NCBI GenBank assembly: GCA_012656075.1
Contig: JAAKBF010000039.1
Location: 310,001 to 374,000, forward strand
Direction: 5' to 3'
Length of the DNA stretch: 64,000 nt
DNA from: Phytophthora hibernalis
Lineage: Eukaryota > Oomycota > Peronosporomycetes > Peronosporales > Peronosporaceae
How positions within the stretch are numbered: the stretch's first letter is position 1; each line of letters opens with the position of its first letter. Under the pieces are notes generated by a model. That model saw only the letters and a list, made by a program, of their open reading frames with translations, was not told the origin of the DNA and made no database searches. Of the stretch, positions 1-11,136 are shown one piece after another. A program made the translations under genes and the position numbers.

Positions 1-2
1 CG

Positions 3-1500
3 CTCCTGTTGTTTCACTACCAACCAAATAACGAAGATAGCGACGGAGACATGCAACGCATTAGCATTGGTGCAGCGAAGGCATTGGGACGAATCCTGGA
101 AGCCAACGCGAAAGAAGAATCAATTTCTGTGTTTGTCAAGAGAATGCAGACTACGATTGAGCAGGTCTTTACACGCCCATTAGTGGATATCTTGCGACGA
201 GCGGGACCGATCAAAATGTTGGATGTGCTGGCAACTGAAGTTCGTGAGCCACACGTGATGTGGACTGAGCGCATGCGCAAGGAGCTGGTCAGTCTCGCCC
301 AACGTGCGATCCAGTTCCATACAACACTTGATCAGAACGACGATGAGGTGCACAAGGTGTTTGAACTGCCTACGTATTTCATGTATACGGCACAAAAGGA
401 AGAATTGTGTGTCGCTGGCATCTACGTCAACTTTTTCAACGAGAACCCGAAGAACGGTATCCTCGCCCAGATTGCAGGAACTGTGAATGGCAATGGAAGT
501 CGTGCTGACATGTTTAAGCCGAAGCCGACGACAAAGAAGGAGATTCAAGCTGCCGCTGCAGCTGCGGCGGAGATAGAAAACCGAACTGTGAGTGGGCATG
601 TTATGCATGGTCTGCTGGCGGCACTATCGTACGACATTTCAGGTGTGCGCGCGCAGCCGCAGGCACTCGAGAGCGTCCTACTTCAACGCTTGCTGCCTGT
701 GACCACTGCTATCCGGCATCTTCTTCAGTACACCCCGATATGGATGTTCAGGTCGTGCAAGCTGATGGGCTTATGACGCTGTTGTTCGTACTGGACCACG
801 AGACACAGCCACAGGGATTCTCATTTGCGAACGCGCCGCTGCTGCAGCTCCGCTGCATGGAGTGCGTGCAAATGTTGTCGTTTAGCGGCAAGTGCATCGA
901 CCCACTGGCGACGGTCGTTCCTCCGTTTATCAAGAGCGCGTTCCAGGTGGTGTACAGGAACCTTTCTCGCACCGAGGCGTCGACGGAGGGCCAGCTAGCC
1001 CGCGTGACGCTTCAGTTGCTTGGCAACCTGTGCCTCATCCTGCTTGCATTGACAACCTCGTGAAGGGAATGGATCCTGCTTGTTTGTCGAACTTGCTACC
1101 CCACGTGTGGCTGGGTGACTCTACGGAAATGCAGCTGCTGCTGTGTTTGCACATGATTCCACTCAAGCGACACACGCAGGCGGCCACCGAGTTTGCGAAG
1201 GCCGCAGTGAGCTCGCAGCTTGCGGCAGCATTGCTCAATTTGCTTTCCACATTGGTGCCCAAGTCCAAAATGGGCGAGAGCACCACGACGAAGCAGTATG
1301 CCGCTCGTTTCCTTTCTGTGCTGTCATCCAATCCCGGCAGCGGTGGTGCCATTTCGAGCTTGCTGATCGCGTCTCGGGTCTGGGAGATCCATGGTGATAC
1401 AACTCAGGCCACCTCCGAAGACCTTCGTCGTCTGTTGATGCCTCCGCACGCACCCGCATTGCTCAAGGCACCCCACGCTAACCCCAACAAGGTTGGTTAG
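3..1500 (+). CDS. RME-8/DNAJC13-like endosomal J-domain protein, C-terminal part (5' end outside window)
   Basis: The reading frame is open from the window edge, so the gene starts upstream. What is visible is helical-repeat sequence without the J domain, matching the C-terminal third of the RME-8/DNAJC13 (plant GRV2) family: the segment VREPHVMWTERMRKEL, then a block around ESVLLQRLLPVTTAIRHLL, and an end resembling the family's last helices (SSLLIASRVWEIH). Known family members are large endosomal proteins that use Hsc70 to control clathrin and retromer sorting. Two frame changes break the frame, at 733-736 (CCCC) and 1039-1040 (CC). Both are repaired by a single extra C, so I treat this as one gene with probable sequence errors rather than a pseudogene. 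It ends at 1500 and converges on the TPR gene that ends at 1601. An unrelated ARM-repeat protein is possible but less likely. Confidence 0.75.
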
Positions 1501-1600
1501 TTTGAATAGAGCGCCCGTAAACACAATTGTAGCAAGATAACGTAATTACTCAATGCATTTTGATGCCAAAACTGAAGCGATTGAGCGCGGCGTCTTGGGT

Positions 1601-2676
1601 CTACTTCCTTTCCTCCGGTCCCAGCTCAGCGTCGAACAGCTCCAGAATCTCGTTCTGGATCTCCACTGCCTTGTCCTCGTTCCCACTCGACCGGTAGGCC
1701 TCCGCCAGGTTGTGGCGCGCCATGATGGTTTCATTGTGCGCCGGGCCTAACACCTGCTTCCGCACACTCAGCACTTCTTCGTACAGCTTGATGGCCTCGT
1801 TGTACTCACGTGCCTCCTTCTTGGCGTACGCAAGGTTGTTCTTCGCGAGAGCCGTCAGTGAGCTCGAGGGTCCGACTTTCGTCTCCAGCAGCCCCACCGC
1901 CTCACTCAGCGCAGCGAAAGCCTTCTCCGACTGCTTATTCTGCCAGTGGATCACACCCATGTTGCTCATACTAAGCGCGACGTCAGGATGGCCCGGCTCA
2001 AGGATGTTGCGGCGGATCTTGAGCGACTCCTCGAAGCAGTCCAGCGCGCGGTGCAGTGCACTCACACGCTCCATGCCAGCGTTCGAGATCGCGAGGGAGC
2101 GATGCACGAGCCCCAGATTGTACAGCGTCGTGGCGAAGGACGCGTGCTGCTCACCCACACTGGCCTTGTACGTCTGCAACGCGAACTCGTAGGCCTCCAC
2201 GGCCTCCTCCATCTGGCCCAAGTTCTTGTACATGAGTGCGATGTTGGTCACTGTGCTCGCGTACACCGGGTGGTTCTCTCCGAAGTGCGCCTTGACCAGA
2301 TCTCGGCACTGCAGCCCGGCGTCCAGTGCAGCCTGGTAGTCTCCGGAGCTGGAACGTTCAAAACGTCATAACTCCCATTAGAGACGTCGTTGGACAGCTA
2401 TTCAAGGCTGCGTCGACAGATCCTGCACTGGTCAATCAGTCGACAATTGCACGTACTTGTAGGCGTCGCGAATCTCGCGTTGCATGCCGGCGATGTCCTG
2501 CTCCAACTGCACGTAGCTGGCTTGCGGCTTGTTGTGCAGCACTTGGACGCTGCGTTTGGGGGCTCCACACTGGAGGACGAATAGATGAATCGCATGGACA
2601 GGACATTGCCAGACACGCGAGACGCGTGGCGACGCAGCGCAGCGGAAGCCGCCAACAGGACGCGGCGCTGGATCAT
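1601..2676 (-). CDS. Mitochondrial-type TPR protein (kinesin-light-chain-like repeats), two exons
   Basis: The start chosen is the ATG at 2676, which opens an Arg/Ser/Ala-rich stretch (MIQRRVLLAASAALRRHASR) typical of a mitochondrial presequence. The intron is 2349-2456 (108 nt, donor GTACGT, acceptor CAG), and joining across it keeps the frame into the second exon. From there to the stop at 1601 the protein consists of KLC-type tetratricopeptide repeats of about 42 residues with the typical LY.LG and AL..Y motifs (for example YNEAIKLYEEVLSVRKQVLG). TPRs bind partner proteins; no specific partner can be named. The first exon needs one extra C in the run read from 2558-2562 (five G on the + strand), another single-base homopolymer problem. 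It is convergent with the RME-8-like gene, about 100 bp away. Confidence 0.75.
2349..2456 (-). other. Intron of the TPR gene
   Basis: Read on the minus strand the segment begins GTACGTGC and ends TTCCAG, and it contains in-frame stops. Removing it joins codons for D-A-Y to N-S-G-D-Y-Q without disturbing either flanking TPR-like frame. Confidence 0.7.
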
Positions 2677-3168
2677 GATGAGCGAATTCGGTGGTGTGGG
2701 CAGGTCAATTACAGTGTACAGCACACCATTTCGGACTTAATACTCTGATTGGCTCATGTCTTGCTGGCTGGGAAACATCTCGACTAAACTAAACGCTCTA
2801 TGACTACGCGCATGCTTGGTGTGATGTGAGCGTATTGGTTAGTAAATCTCCGTCGAGAAGTGGTGGGGCACGGGCGACAACTCAACAATTACGAATGCTA
2901 CCATTGGGTCTGTTGTGTCCTGCTCGCTGAAATTGAATTGTGGTCTGTGATCGGTACTACGAAGTACAAGTACTATAATTCGTAGTAGCAGACATAAGGC
3001 AGTAGAAACTTCATCGTTGGACTTGGGCTGCGGATACGAGCTCAGCTAAGGACCCCCATGATTCGTTTCAAATTCGGACTTCCAAGTTGGACATCGCGAC
3101 TCGTGGATACCAACGCACACGGCGAATGCGAATGATAACTCACGGGCACGTTTACAGCGTGAGCCTCT
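2677..3168. other. Intergenic spacer, nothing recognised
   Basis: No convincing coding sequence or repeat was found between the TPR gene start and the left end of the Tc1/mariner element. It must contain the TPR promoter, but I could not pick out a TATA box or initiator with confidence. Confidence 0.4.
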
Positions 3169-3314
3169 TACCGTAAAACACGGATCCAGTACTACACACG
3201 TATCCAGTGATCCAGTGCAACATTCGGTACCAACAAACAACGAATCATTAGCGAAAAGTATGTCAACGACTTTTTACCAATGCGACTCGTCTATGTTTTT
3301 ATACTTGATGTCTA

Positions 3315-3412
3315 CTTTTTACGAGTGCCTCACTGGATCCGTGTTTTACGGTAAAAAAACTGGTTCCGTGTTTTACGGTAAAACACGGATCCAGTGAGGC
3401 ACTCGTAAAAAG
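3315..3412. repeat. 98-bp palindromic MITE-like insertion flanked by TA
   Basis: The arms begin CTTTTTACGAGTGCCTCACT on both strands and pair perfectly for about 35 bp. TA occurs immediately on each side (3313-3314 and 3413-3414). The opposite arm of the host transposon lacks this segment at the equivalent point, so it inserted after the host element formed. Its inner part repeats the GGATCCGTGTTTTACGG motif found at the outer ends of the host element. Confidence 0.75.
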
Positions 3413-3549
3413 TACACCATTTCCCACCCAAGTCTCAAAATTTTCAAATCAAGCTGCAAAATGGGATTTTGGGTACTAGCGCAAAAAGTGCATTTTTCAC
3501 GTTTTGCAAAATGGATGGGTACACTTTTCAAGCAAACTGCAAAGCTAGA

Positions 3550-4659
3550 CTACGCGCCCAGCTTCATGTCGTCTCCCTTCTCTGCTGCGAAGCAATGACG
3601 CAGGCAGTGTCTCTCATAACGCCACACAAGTCGCGCAGTAATCACCGTCTTGCCAAACTCCACTGCCTCCATCATCAACTGCATGCGGTGCTCCGTGAAC
3701 GTGGCATATTCACCACGCACCAAAAATCTTGCTTTCTCTCGGCCATGAACCGACGCATCTTGGCTTTAAGCGAGTTCCAGCACCCCTCGATGGGGTTCAG
3801 CATCGGACTGTAGGGGCCTAGGCGCAGGATGACGAACTTGTTCAGGTTCACGATGCCATCCGTGGCCAGGAACTCGCGCGCCAGCCTCTCCACCTCGCTG
3901 TGCGCAGGCGCGTTGTCAGTCACGATCACTACCTTGGCTGGCTGCAGCTCCTCGTACTCCTCCGATCGGAGAGCAGCGACGAAAAGATCCGCCATGAAGC
4001 GCGCATTCTCTTGCTTCTTGACAGAGCCTTCATGAGTCTGCAGTAGTACCAACCCGGACGCCGCCTTGGACGTGCAGGTTGCTGCCTTTTGACGGCGGCA
4101 GCTGGACTACAGCGCGCTCTCCAATGCGCGACCAACCTTCATTTCTAGATAAATATAAATTGAAGTTAGTCTCGTCTTGAAACACCACCATGTTACCCTT
4201 CTTGATGTGCTTGTTCAACTCTGCGACAAAGGCCTTGCGCTTCTCCTTGTTGACGCTTGAGTTCATCGTCTCCTTCTCGATGCGCAGGCGCTTCGTCGAG
4301 TAAAGCATGCCCTGGAGCGCGCGATGCACTGACGCCACGCTGACATCGACGCCAAGGTCGGAGTGGAGACGGTCGCGCAGCTGCTCCAGTGTCATGCGGC
4401 AATCCTCGTCGATCAGATGCTCGAGCTTGCTCATGACCTCCACCGTCATTTTGACTGAAGAAGGGCGTAAGCCGCCGCGCTGCTTGGGTTCCGCGCCGGC
4501 AGCGAGGACGGCTCGGCGAGCAGTGTGGTAGTTGACGTCGTTGGCGATGGCCACCCCTCTCCAGTCCTTGCCTTCTTGGAAGGCGCGAACGACGCGAACC
4601 TTTGCTTGGGCCCGCTCGAAGGAAATGCTGATCTTGGAGGGTGGCGTGGAGCTCGGCAT
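3550..4659 (-). pseudogene. Tc1/mariner (IS630-like) DDE transposase, two frameshifts
   Basis: The start is the ATG at 4659 (MPSSTPPSKISISFERAQAK). An N-terminal helix-turn-helix region is followed by the catalytic triad of the IS630/Tc1/mariner superfamily: VVFQDETNFN for the first Asp, VTDNAPAHSEV for the second, and YSPMLNPIEGCWNSLK for the third acidic residue (Glu). The frame breaks near 4055, and again near 3725 in a T run that needs one more T. The C-terminal end, read through the second shift, reaches a stop at 3550-3552. The total of about 369 residues is normal for a full-length enzyme. The residues needed for catalysis are present, so the copy is recent or is affected by sequence errors. 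Confidence 0.8.
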
Positions 4660-5047
4660 TTGCGGGACTGAGTGCATTGTGTGGAAAGCGGGACCTCTCG
4701 CGGGGCAATTCGCGCGGCAGGCGCGAATTCCTTGAGTTCGCGCCAAAATGACTGGTGCGAGGGAGTTTGCAGTTTGCCTGAAAAGTGTACCCATCCATTT
4801 TGCAAAACATGAAAAATGCACCAATTTTGTTCACTTGAAGTGACCCGGTTTTATCACTTTGCAGCTTGGTTTGTAAAACTTGCAAGTAGGGTGGGAAATG
4901 GTGTAGACATCAAGTATAAAAACATAGACGAGTCGCATTGGTAAAAAGTCGTTGGCATACTTTTCGCTAATGATTCGTTGTTTATTGGTACCGAATGTTG
5001 CACTGGATCACTGGATACGTGTGTAGTACTTGATCCGTGTTTTACGG

Positions 5048-5376
5048 TACGGTACGGTACCGGTACTAGTAAGATGCTCCTGGCTATGCAAAAGGCAACA
5101 TCTTGCGTGCTTTGCAGTAAGCACACCCGTGCATACCGGGGCGCCTGTAACAGGGGAATACGGCACATGTACATGTATTATTATAATACCGGTACTGCGA
5201 ATCGCCCAATGCCGAGGTGAAGTGATGAAGCGCTCTGCAACACGGATGACTGATCGCAAGCGCACAGCTTGGAGGTGTTAAACTGTGCGGCGCCAACCAC
5301 TGGTTGGCAACCAGTGATTTCCCAGCCAACGCCTGCTGCTTCACTTCCTTATTTTCAAGCTGAAGGCGGCACCACC
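5048..5376. other. Spacer with TACGG/TACCGG short repeats
   Basis: It contains a short run of TACGG units at 5043-5062 and TACATGTA/TACCGG motifs near 5165-5195. No gene was recognised. It is the presumed promoter region of the transporter gene that starts at 5377. Confidence 0.35.
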
Positions 5377-6413
5377 ATGTCTCCAACACTTCCTTCTTCA
5401 CCAGAGGCTCACGTCTCGGCGTACGCGTATCACGCTGATGTCGAAGGCCACCCACAGAGTGCCATGAGCGAAGAGCGCGAAGAGAGATTGGCCTGCTGGT
5501 TGTTTATGCTGGTGGGCGTGGGCTACCTCTTTCCGTTCTCAGCGCTGACGCAGCCTGTCGACTACTGGAATATGCTGTTTCCAGACTACAACATCGAGTT
5601 CGCAATCACTTCCATGTACTTGTACACCAACCTGGCGTCCTTGACTTTCACAGTCCTATTCCTCGGCAGCTTCCAGTACACTGGACGAATTACTGGCGGC
5701 TTAATCGGTCAGCTGCTTGTGCTCGCCTTCGTGCCCACATCCTACTTCTTCCTGACGTCGGAAAACGCCAACGCGATTGCAGTGCTTGGTGGCACGGCGG
5801 TGGAGGCGGTTGCCACAGGCTTCATCGACAGCGCCACCATCGCACTCGTGTCGCACTACCCATAGCGTGTTCAAGAAAGCTTCCAGTTAGGCATCGGGCT
5901 GAGCACGCTGATCGGCAGCCTCTATCGCGACTTGACCAAGCTGGTGTTTCCGTCCGACCAACTTGTGGCGTCGTCGCTCATCTACGTTTACACGGGCGCG
6001 CTCACAATTGCATTTTGCATTGGCGCATTCTACAAGGCTATGAGACTGCAGATCACGAAGATGTACCTACTCGGAGAAGGAGACAGCACTTTCAAGCAGC
6101 ACTCCCCCTCGGACAAACGTCAATCTGAAGGTGACGTGTCTGGCGTTGTTATGCCCGCACCTACCAAGTTATCAGTCCAGAAGAAAGTGTGGCGCTTGGA
6201 GGCCCTTATCTTGGTAGTCTACCTTACCAGTCTCTCAGTTTGGCCACCGCTCGTCACGGAGATCAAGACGTACAATTTCCCGTCGGCCTCATCTCGAGCA
6301 ACGTCTGGGTCCCGGTGCTCGCGCGATTCATCCTGGTCCCGATCATCATCGGCATCGTCAAAAGGCGGTGTCTGGGTCTGGGGATTATTGCCCTCATAAA
6401 TCCCAAGCGATAG
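5377..6413 (+). pseudogene. Equilibrative nucleoside transporter (ENT/SLC29-like), broken and 3'-truncated
   Basis: The ATG at 5377 sits in a strong eukaryotic context (ACCACCATG). After a hydrophilic N-terminus come membrane segments beginning CWLFMLVGVGYLFPFSALTQ, then the ENT-like stretch with PDYNIEFAI. ENT proteins carry nucleosides or nucleobases across membranes, usually with 11 membrane segments. An in-frame TAG at 5863-5865 lies inside the conserved fold; the reading continues in the same frame afterwards (SFQLGIGLSTLIGSLYRDLT), so a CAG-to-TAG change is the simplest cause. A further frameshift lies in TTTCCC at 6275-6280. The last recognisable membrane segment (VPVLARFILVPIIIGIVKRR) is followed by a stop at 6413, leaving out the final few helices. 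The gene is probably non-functional. Confidence 0.7.
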
Positions 6414-6636
6414 CCCTTGAATCCGATTTACCTGCCAGTATACATACCCTCGCAAAATCTTAACATCGCGCATTACGATTGTACCATCACAACCAGGCGT
6501 GTCTACCTTTCGAATTCGATGTCTATCTGGGAATTAAATCTTTATTTTTTCCACCCTCTCGGGGTGGGCTGTCGGGCAAGCAAAATCGTTATACAAAATT
6601 CCCAGACCGAAACACTGGCGGAGAAACCAGGGCCTC

Positions 6637-6712
6637 ATTCTGTCAATATTTCGAGCTGACGCTCGCTGTTTGGATATGTTCGATCTATGATTGGTAGAAA
6701 TATGCTACTTGG
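6637..6712 (+). repeat. Left arm of a long inverted repeat around MULE copy A
   Basis: The block containing TTTGGATATGTTCGATCTAT is repeated in inverted orientation at 9951-10022, with only a few differences over about 72-76 bp. The pair encloses MULE copy A and is the best candidate for its terminal inverted repeats. I could not find a clear 9-11 bp target duplication. Confidence 0.6.
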
Positions 6713-6959
6713 ACTAAATCCACAACAAAAGAGCCGGCATGCCATGCATGCTTTATGAAGCAAATGGAAAGACGGAATCTGGCAGTTGCACTCAAAAATA
6801 CGCCTTCCTAAACAAACGTCATTTTGTTTTGCAAGCGAGTGGCTGGGATTCATTCAGAAACCCTCCGGGCCGGCCGCGACCCAGCTCGGCCACGTCGTCA
6901 CGGCAACCAGCGGCTGCAGCGAAGCTCCATCCCCGCTTGCCGCTTCCCGATGCGCGCTA

Positions 6960-8950
6960 GTCTCACCAGCCCTCCCCACCTCGACGCCGCGGCCTCACAA
7001 GTCGATGCCAAAGAGCGACGGGGCCAAAAAGCGGCTGGCGCCAGTTTTGCAGCCTACTGCAAGGAAACATACCAGGTAAGTTATTTATTGTTTTAGGTGT
7101 TATTATAAACTAACAGTTTGTACGCGCCCAAGTCGTACTCGAGACGAACATCTACGACTCGTGTGGACCGGAACAAACGCACGAAAGACACGTACGCTGC
7201 AAAGGACGATCATGCACCTGAGTCGAAATGTTTTGAAGACGAGTCGTTTTATTACTACCTCGTGGTCTTCGAATGCATTCATGCTGGCAAACACTGCAAT
7301 AAGGGCAAAGGAAAAAGCCCACGGCGAAATGTGCGCTCGCTAGGCTGCACGGCAAAGGGTATGTTGCCTCCTTTGAACTGCTACTATGCTTAATAACTAA
7401 TTTGTGAACGTTTTGAAATAGTTGAACGTGCTGCTCTAGCGTGAAGGAGATCGCTATTTCTATCAAGTCTCCGTGCACAACACAGACCACAATCACACAC
7501 TACAACGAGAAGCTTTCAAACGACTACCTCAGAACCGTATAAAATTGCAACGCGAACAGCTATCTACAGTAGATATGCTGCGCAAAGTGGGCCTGGGTCG
7601 GAAAAAGATCCTGAAATACATCTGGGACAACACCGACTGTGAGCCCGAATGGTCGACGTCCACAATCTTCTCGCAAAGCGTTAGCGCAAGGAAGAATGGG
7701 GTTCGACCCTCAATGACAGAGTATCGGAAATGCTCGAGCAATTTTGCGAGAAAAACCGTTCGGGGTGGCGCATGTCGATATCGATCGTCAGGGCGACAAG
7801 ATAAAGGGTTTCTTTATGGAGTGGGTTGGAGCGCACATGCTGATAGGTTGTATTTTTGTTTGTTTCGTAGCTTGTGGCGCGTTGTATCTCAATTCAGACT
7901 GCACACATGCGTTCGCTGTTCTCGGCCTTTCCCGATACACTGCTCGTTGATGCTACCCACGATACGAATTCCTCGCGGTACAAGCCCGTCTCCTTCACGG
8001 TGCATGACTCCCTCGGATATGGTCAACACGTCCAGGTGCGCCAGAATTATGGGTGTGAATCTATCTTAAAAGTTGTTCTCCATCTATAGAGCTACATTGT
8101 ATTGATTGCATTTTCATCTCGTGTTGAATTGTAAAGATATCGTGGAAGCTTGGGGTACTTGTGATGCATTGTGGTGAATTGTGGATAGATTATCTTACGA
8201 TTTTGACTGTGTTATGTGTCATAGCACGCTCTAATGATGGACGAGAGGGCTGAAACTCTCCGGCATGCAGTTCGTCAGTTCCACCCTTCTTGGCGAGAAG
8301 TTCGGTGCGTCGTAGTGAACAAAGATTTCACCGAAATAAATGTCTTCGCTACAGAAATGCCAGAGGCGCGCGTGCTCCTTTATCGATTTTACGCGATCAA
8401 GTACATTCAAGAAATAATCGCTAAGACGGAATATGGGCTTGACGCAATTCAGCGAGGCCGAATCAAACCTATCGCCAGCCTGATTGGGGGTCCCAAAACT
8501 TGCCGAAGCCAATACCGTGAGCAGCAAGTTGCTGAACTCCGAGATGAAAAATATTGCTTACATTTCAACTAGGCCACTCCAGTATGTACCCCAAAGTAAC
8601 CGGAACATACATATACACGATGGGAGCGTGGTATGGGACGAGAAGCGCTTTTAGAATGATTGAAGAATACATTGAGCAGTTGCGGAGTGTTCGTATTGTG
8701 GGTTCTACTCAAACTGCATTTGGCGATTGGATGAATCTCCGGCGGTGAAACCGCCATGCTATGGCCAGTGCCCCAAAGCTGACTGCCGAATTCACACTAA
8801 GCTCGATTCGTACTTACTGTGACGCATGTGCTGCTATGGGCGACTTCGCAAATGGGCGTTTATAGAGAGCTACCTGTTTGGTTCTGTTGACATCCCGACA
8901 GACACCAAGTTATTGAGATTCCGCTATCTTCTTAAGGTCCTATTGGGTTA
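6960..8950 (+). pseudogene. MULE copy A, degenerate Mutator-like transposase
   Basis: Pieces lie in order but in different frames. A zinc-binding N-terminus of FAR1/WRKY-GCM type (YYYLVVFECIHAGKHCNKGK, near 7245) follows a likely intron (7076-7116, donor GTAAGT). Next comes a helical segment with MLRKVGLGRKKILKYIWDN near 7580, then the first catalytic-Asp region (TLLVDATHDTNSSRYKP near 7940) and the second (RCVVVNKDFTEINVFATEMP near 8305). A short C-terminal piece (FRYLLKVLLG) ends near 8950. The central block with TNNRLES seen in copies B and C is missing. Numerous stops and shifts make it clearly dead. Confidence 0.7.
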
Positions 8951-9298
8951 AGGCAGAATTCAATCTAAATATGGGACCTTCGATATGATTCCGTCTTTGA
9001 TTCTATCCATGTTTCTTCCGACTGGACCTAGCGATCCACCTGCAAGTCACTGTACTACCTTAGCTGTGTGCGAAACAAGAAATAACGCCGAAGAATACGC
9101 CGCCGTCACTTTGGACGAGGGATCCACAGGCATCTATATGCGATGGGAGTGCAGAGTGCCTGTGGCTTGTGGCAATTGAGCACAAGCCTCATTGTTTTGT
9201 GGTGGTAACTTGTTTTGAATTGTGGAAAATGACACGATTCTGCCACAATACGCCTGCAAATCCTCGTGATAGATTGTGGCAATATTCACTGCCTTTTA

Positions 9299-9928
9299 GC
9301 AATCCTTGGCATGGCCCCCATACAAGTGGCCATTTGGCACTGCGCCCGATTAAATCAGCCATGTAAGTACATACAAAAATCAAGTATATCATTAGGATGG
9401 TGAAATTAGTAGTGCGTCTTGTTACCTTTCTTGACTATGACTTCAACACACCGGCGGCGCATTGATTCAATGAGAGACATTAGCAAGACAGTGGGAATAG
9501 CTTCCCAAGTCTCAAACAGTGCAGCCTTTAATGAAGGCATGCTATCGATTTGTGTTCCATTAATCGAAACTCTCCTACTCATAATGGACCAAAACTCCCT
9601 ATCGGTTTTAGATCTGGTGCATTAGAGGGCAATATTACGACCACTGACCCTCGCGTAGGTAGAGGCGTTCGATTCGTCCGCGCTCGCGCACCGTCAGCCT
9701 TGGCTTCTTCGTGGTGGGTGTGGGATGCTTCTATGCAGATGTAGGGGAATTCCTCGTCCCTCGCAGCTTGCGAAATGATCTGCATACACGTGTTTGTACC
9801 TGTGGCCCATACAAAACCAATTTCACCATCCTAAGGATATACTTGATTTTTGTATATACCTACATGGCTGATTTAATCTGGCGCAGTGCCAAAATGGCCA
9901 CTTGTATGGGGGCCATGCCAAGGATTGC
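9299..9928. mobile_element. 630-bp deletion derivative of a Tc1/mariner transposon
   Basis: Near-identical inverted repeats of about 105 bp (9299-9405 and 9822-9928) begin GCAATCCTTGGCATGGCCCC and are flanked by TA on both sides (9297-9298 and 9929-9930). Between them, on the minus strand, only the transposase C-terminus remains. The element is inserted inside MULE copy A. Confidence 0.85.
9400..9785 (-). pseudogene. C-terminal fragment of a Tc1/mariner transposase
   Basis: On the minus strand the segment VVILPSNAPDLKPIGSFGPL corresponds to the family's D-x-N-P-I-E region, with Gly where the catalytic Glu is expected. After a one-base shift it continues with WSIMSRRV and a conserved tail ending KKGNKTH. 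The first two catalytic Asp regions are deleted, so this copy can move only with an enzyme supplied by another element. It is a different family from the element at 3171-5047. Confidence 0.75.
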
Positions 9929-9950
9929 TAAAACCAGCGCGTTAACACAA

Positions 9951-10022
9951 GTAGTGTATTTCTACTAAGCATAGATCGAACATATCCAAACAGCGAGCGT
10001 CAACTCGAAATATTGACAGAAT
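9951..10022 (-). repeat. Right arm of the long inverted repeat around MULE copy A
   Basis: Reverse complement of the block at 6637-6712; see that entry. Together the two arms span about 3.4 kb. Confidence 0.6.
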
Positions 10023-10069
10023 TATAGACATAAAAGGGGTGGCTGATATAACCTGGCGCGGAGTGTTAT

Positions 10070-10397
10070 CCTTTTGCGAGCCAAGGCTAACTAAAGTGTA
10101 CAAATCTAAGTAAAAAAGGCTCAAAATTCGCACTTAAACGATATCACGGTACTCGTTTTGCCATTCACCATGCAACAAATCATCTTCAGTGATTTAGTAA
10201 TACTGCCTGATCCATTAGTCTCACTTTGGTTCAGTATGACAAAATGTTTACACCAAGTACTGTTTATGATATGTTTCAAAATGGTCCAAAAATTGTCCAA
10301 ATGCCGCAAAAGGGCGCATTTTCGCCCTTTATAATTTTCTACCGTGTTTCGGAAAGGGCTTAAAGGGCGAGAAACGCGCCCTCGTATCGCGAAAGAG
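10070..10397. mobile_element. Small non-autonomous piggyBac-type element
   Basis: The right end reads ...ATCGCGAAAGAG followed by TTAA (10398-10401), the reverse complement of a CTCTTTCGCGAT terminus. The left end CCTTTTGCGAGCC at 10070 follows TTAT. Near the right end there is the subterminal palindrome AAAAGGGCGCATTTTCGCCC (10309-10328), the same kind of motif found at both ends of the two large piggyBac-like elements. There is no coding capacity. The imperfect left terminus lowers confidence. Confidence 0.5.
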
Positions 10398-10819
10398 TTA
10401 AGGGTGTCCGCAGCGGCGCGGTCAATGGAAGACTTCCAAAAATAGCATAATAGGGGGAGGAAAGTGGCGAAATCATAAAACATAAGCAGAAACGGAGGGG
10501 GACTCACTTCTGTTCATTTCATAACCGCATCTAGTCGATCGAGGGAGTGTTGACGAAATAGTTCGTGAAAAGAGCCTCGGGGAACTATCGACGATGCCGA
10601 AGCAAAGTACACGGCAGCGCCTTCTACGGAAAAGATTTTCAGCGAGTGCATTTCGGATTGTTCGCGAGCTCAACCGCTATTGAGATCTTAGCCAAGTGCA
10701 ATACTTTTATTGGTGGCAATATAAGTACGGGGTAATGACGAAAGGTGGCAGTGCGGGTACGATTTGAACCGCGTCGACATACCGTAGAGCAACGACAGCG
10801 ACTATTCGTACAAATTAGA

Positions 10820-11045
10820 GAGCCGGTCCGTACTCGGTTCGTGAGAATGTGTACACAAACTGACACAATGGAGTTTGTTTCGTATTACAAATTACCACAA
10901 AGTAACAAGCACCTTCAAGCAGGTTGCACCCATAGCCGTAGCGAACATCTTAGGCTGTGCTGCGAAAGAAACGTTATGTAGCCAACAGAGTGTTATTGGG
11001 GGGTTACACGTGGAAAGTGACTATCAGTACAAACTAAAGAGCCGG
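10820..11045 (+). repeat. 5' end repeat of MULE copy B
   Basis: The block containing GAAAGAAACGTTATGTAGCCA and its surroundings (10820-11005) is repeated directly at 16138-16350. The following GTGACTATCAGTACAAACTA (11015-11034) is found inverted near 18990-19015 at the outer end of MULE copy D. It is probably the terminal region of this MULE family. Confidence 0.6.
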
Positions 11046-11136
11046 AGATTAGGCGGACCCGAACCCTTTTAACCACTGCCGTTACACACGTTCGAACTTA
11101 GCGCCTTGAAAAGAACGCCCCCAAAACAACGTTAGA

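Larger units (their letters stand above)
3171..5047. mobile_element. Tc1/mariner-type transposon with very long inverted repeats and TA duplication
   Basis: The left end CCGTAAAACACGGATC at 3171 is matched by its reverse complement ending at 5047, and both ends abut TA (3169-3170 and 5048-5049), the target site of this superfamily. The inverted arms run from 3171 to about 3545 and from about 4745 to 5047. They are near-identical apart from a 98-bp palindrome inserted in the left arm at a TA. An alternative reading is an inner element at 3415-4903 (ends CACCATTTCCCACCC, also flanked by TA) sitting inside an older palindromic element. The transposase lies between the arms on the minus strand. 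Confidence 0.75.

Noticed and set aside
1946..2371. Plus-strand open frame across the TPR gene
   Set aside because: The opposite strand encodes clear TPR repeats; this frame has no family features.
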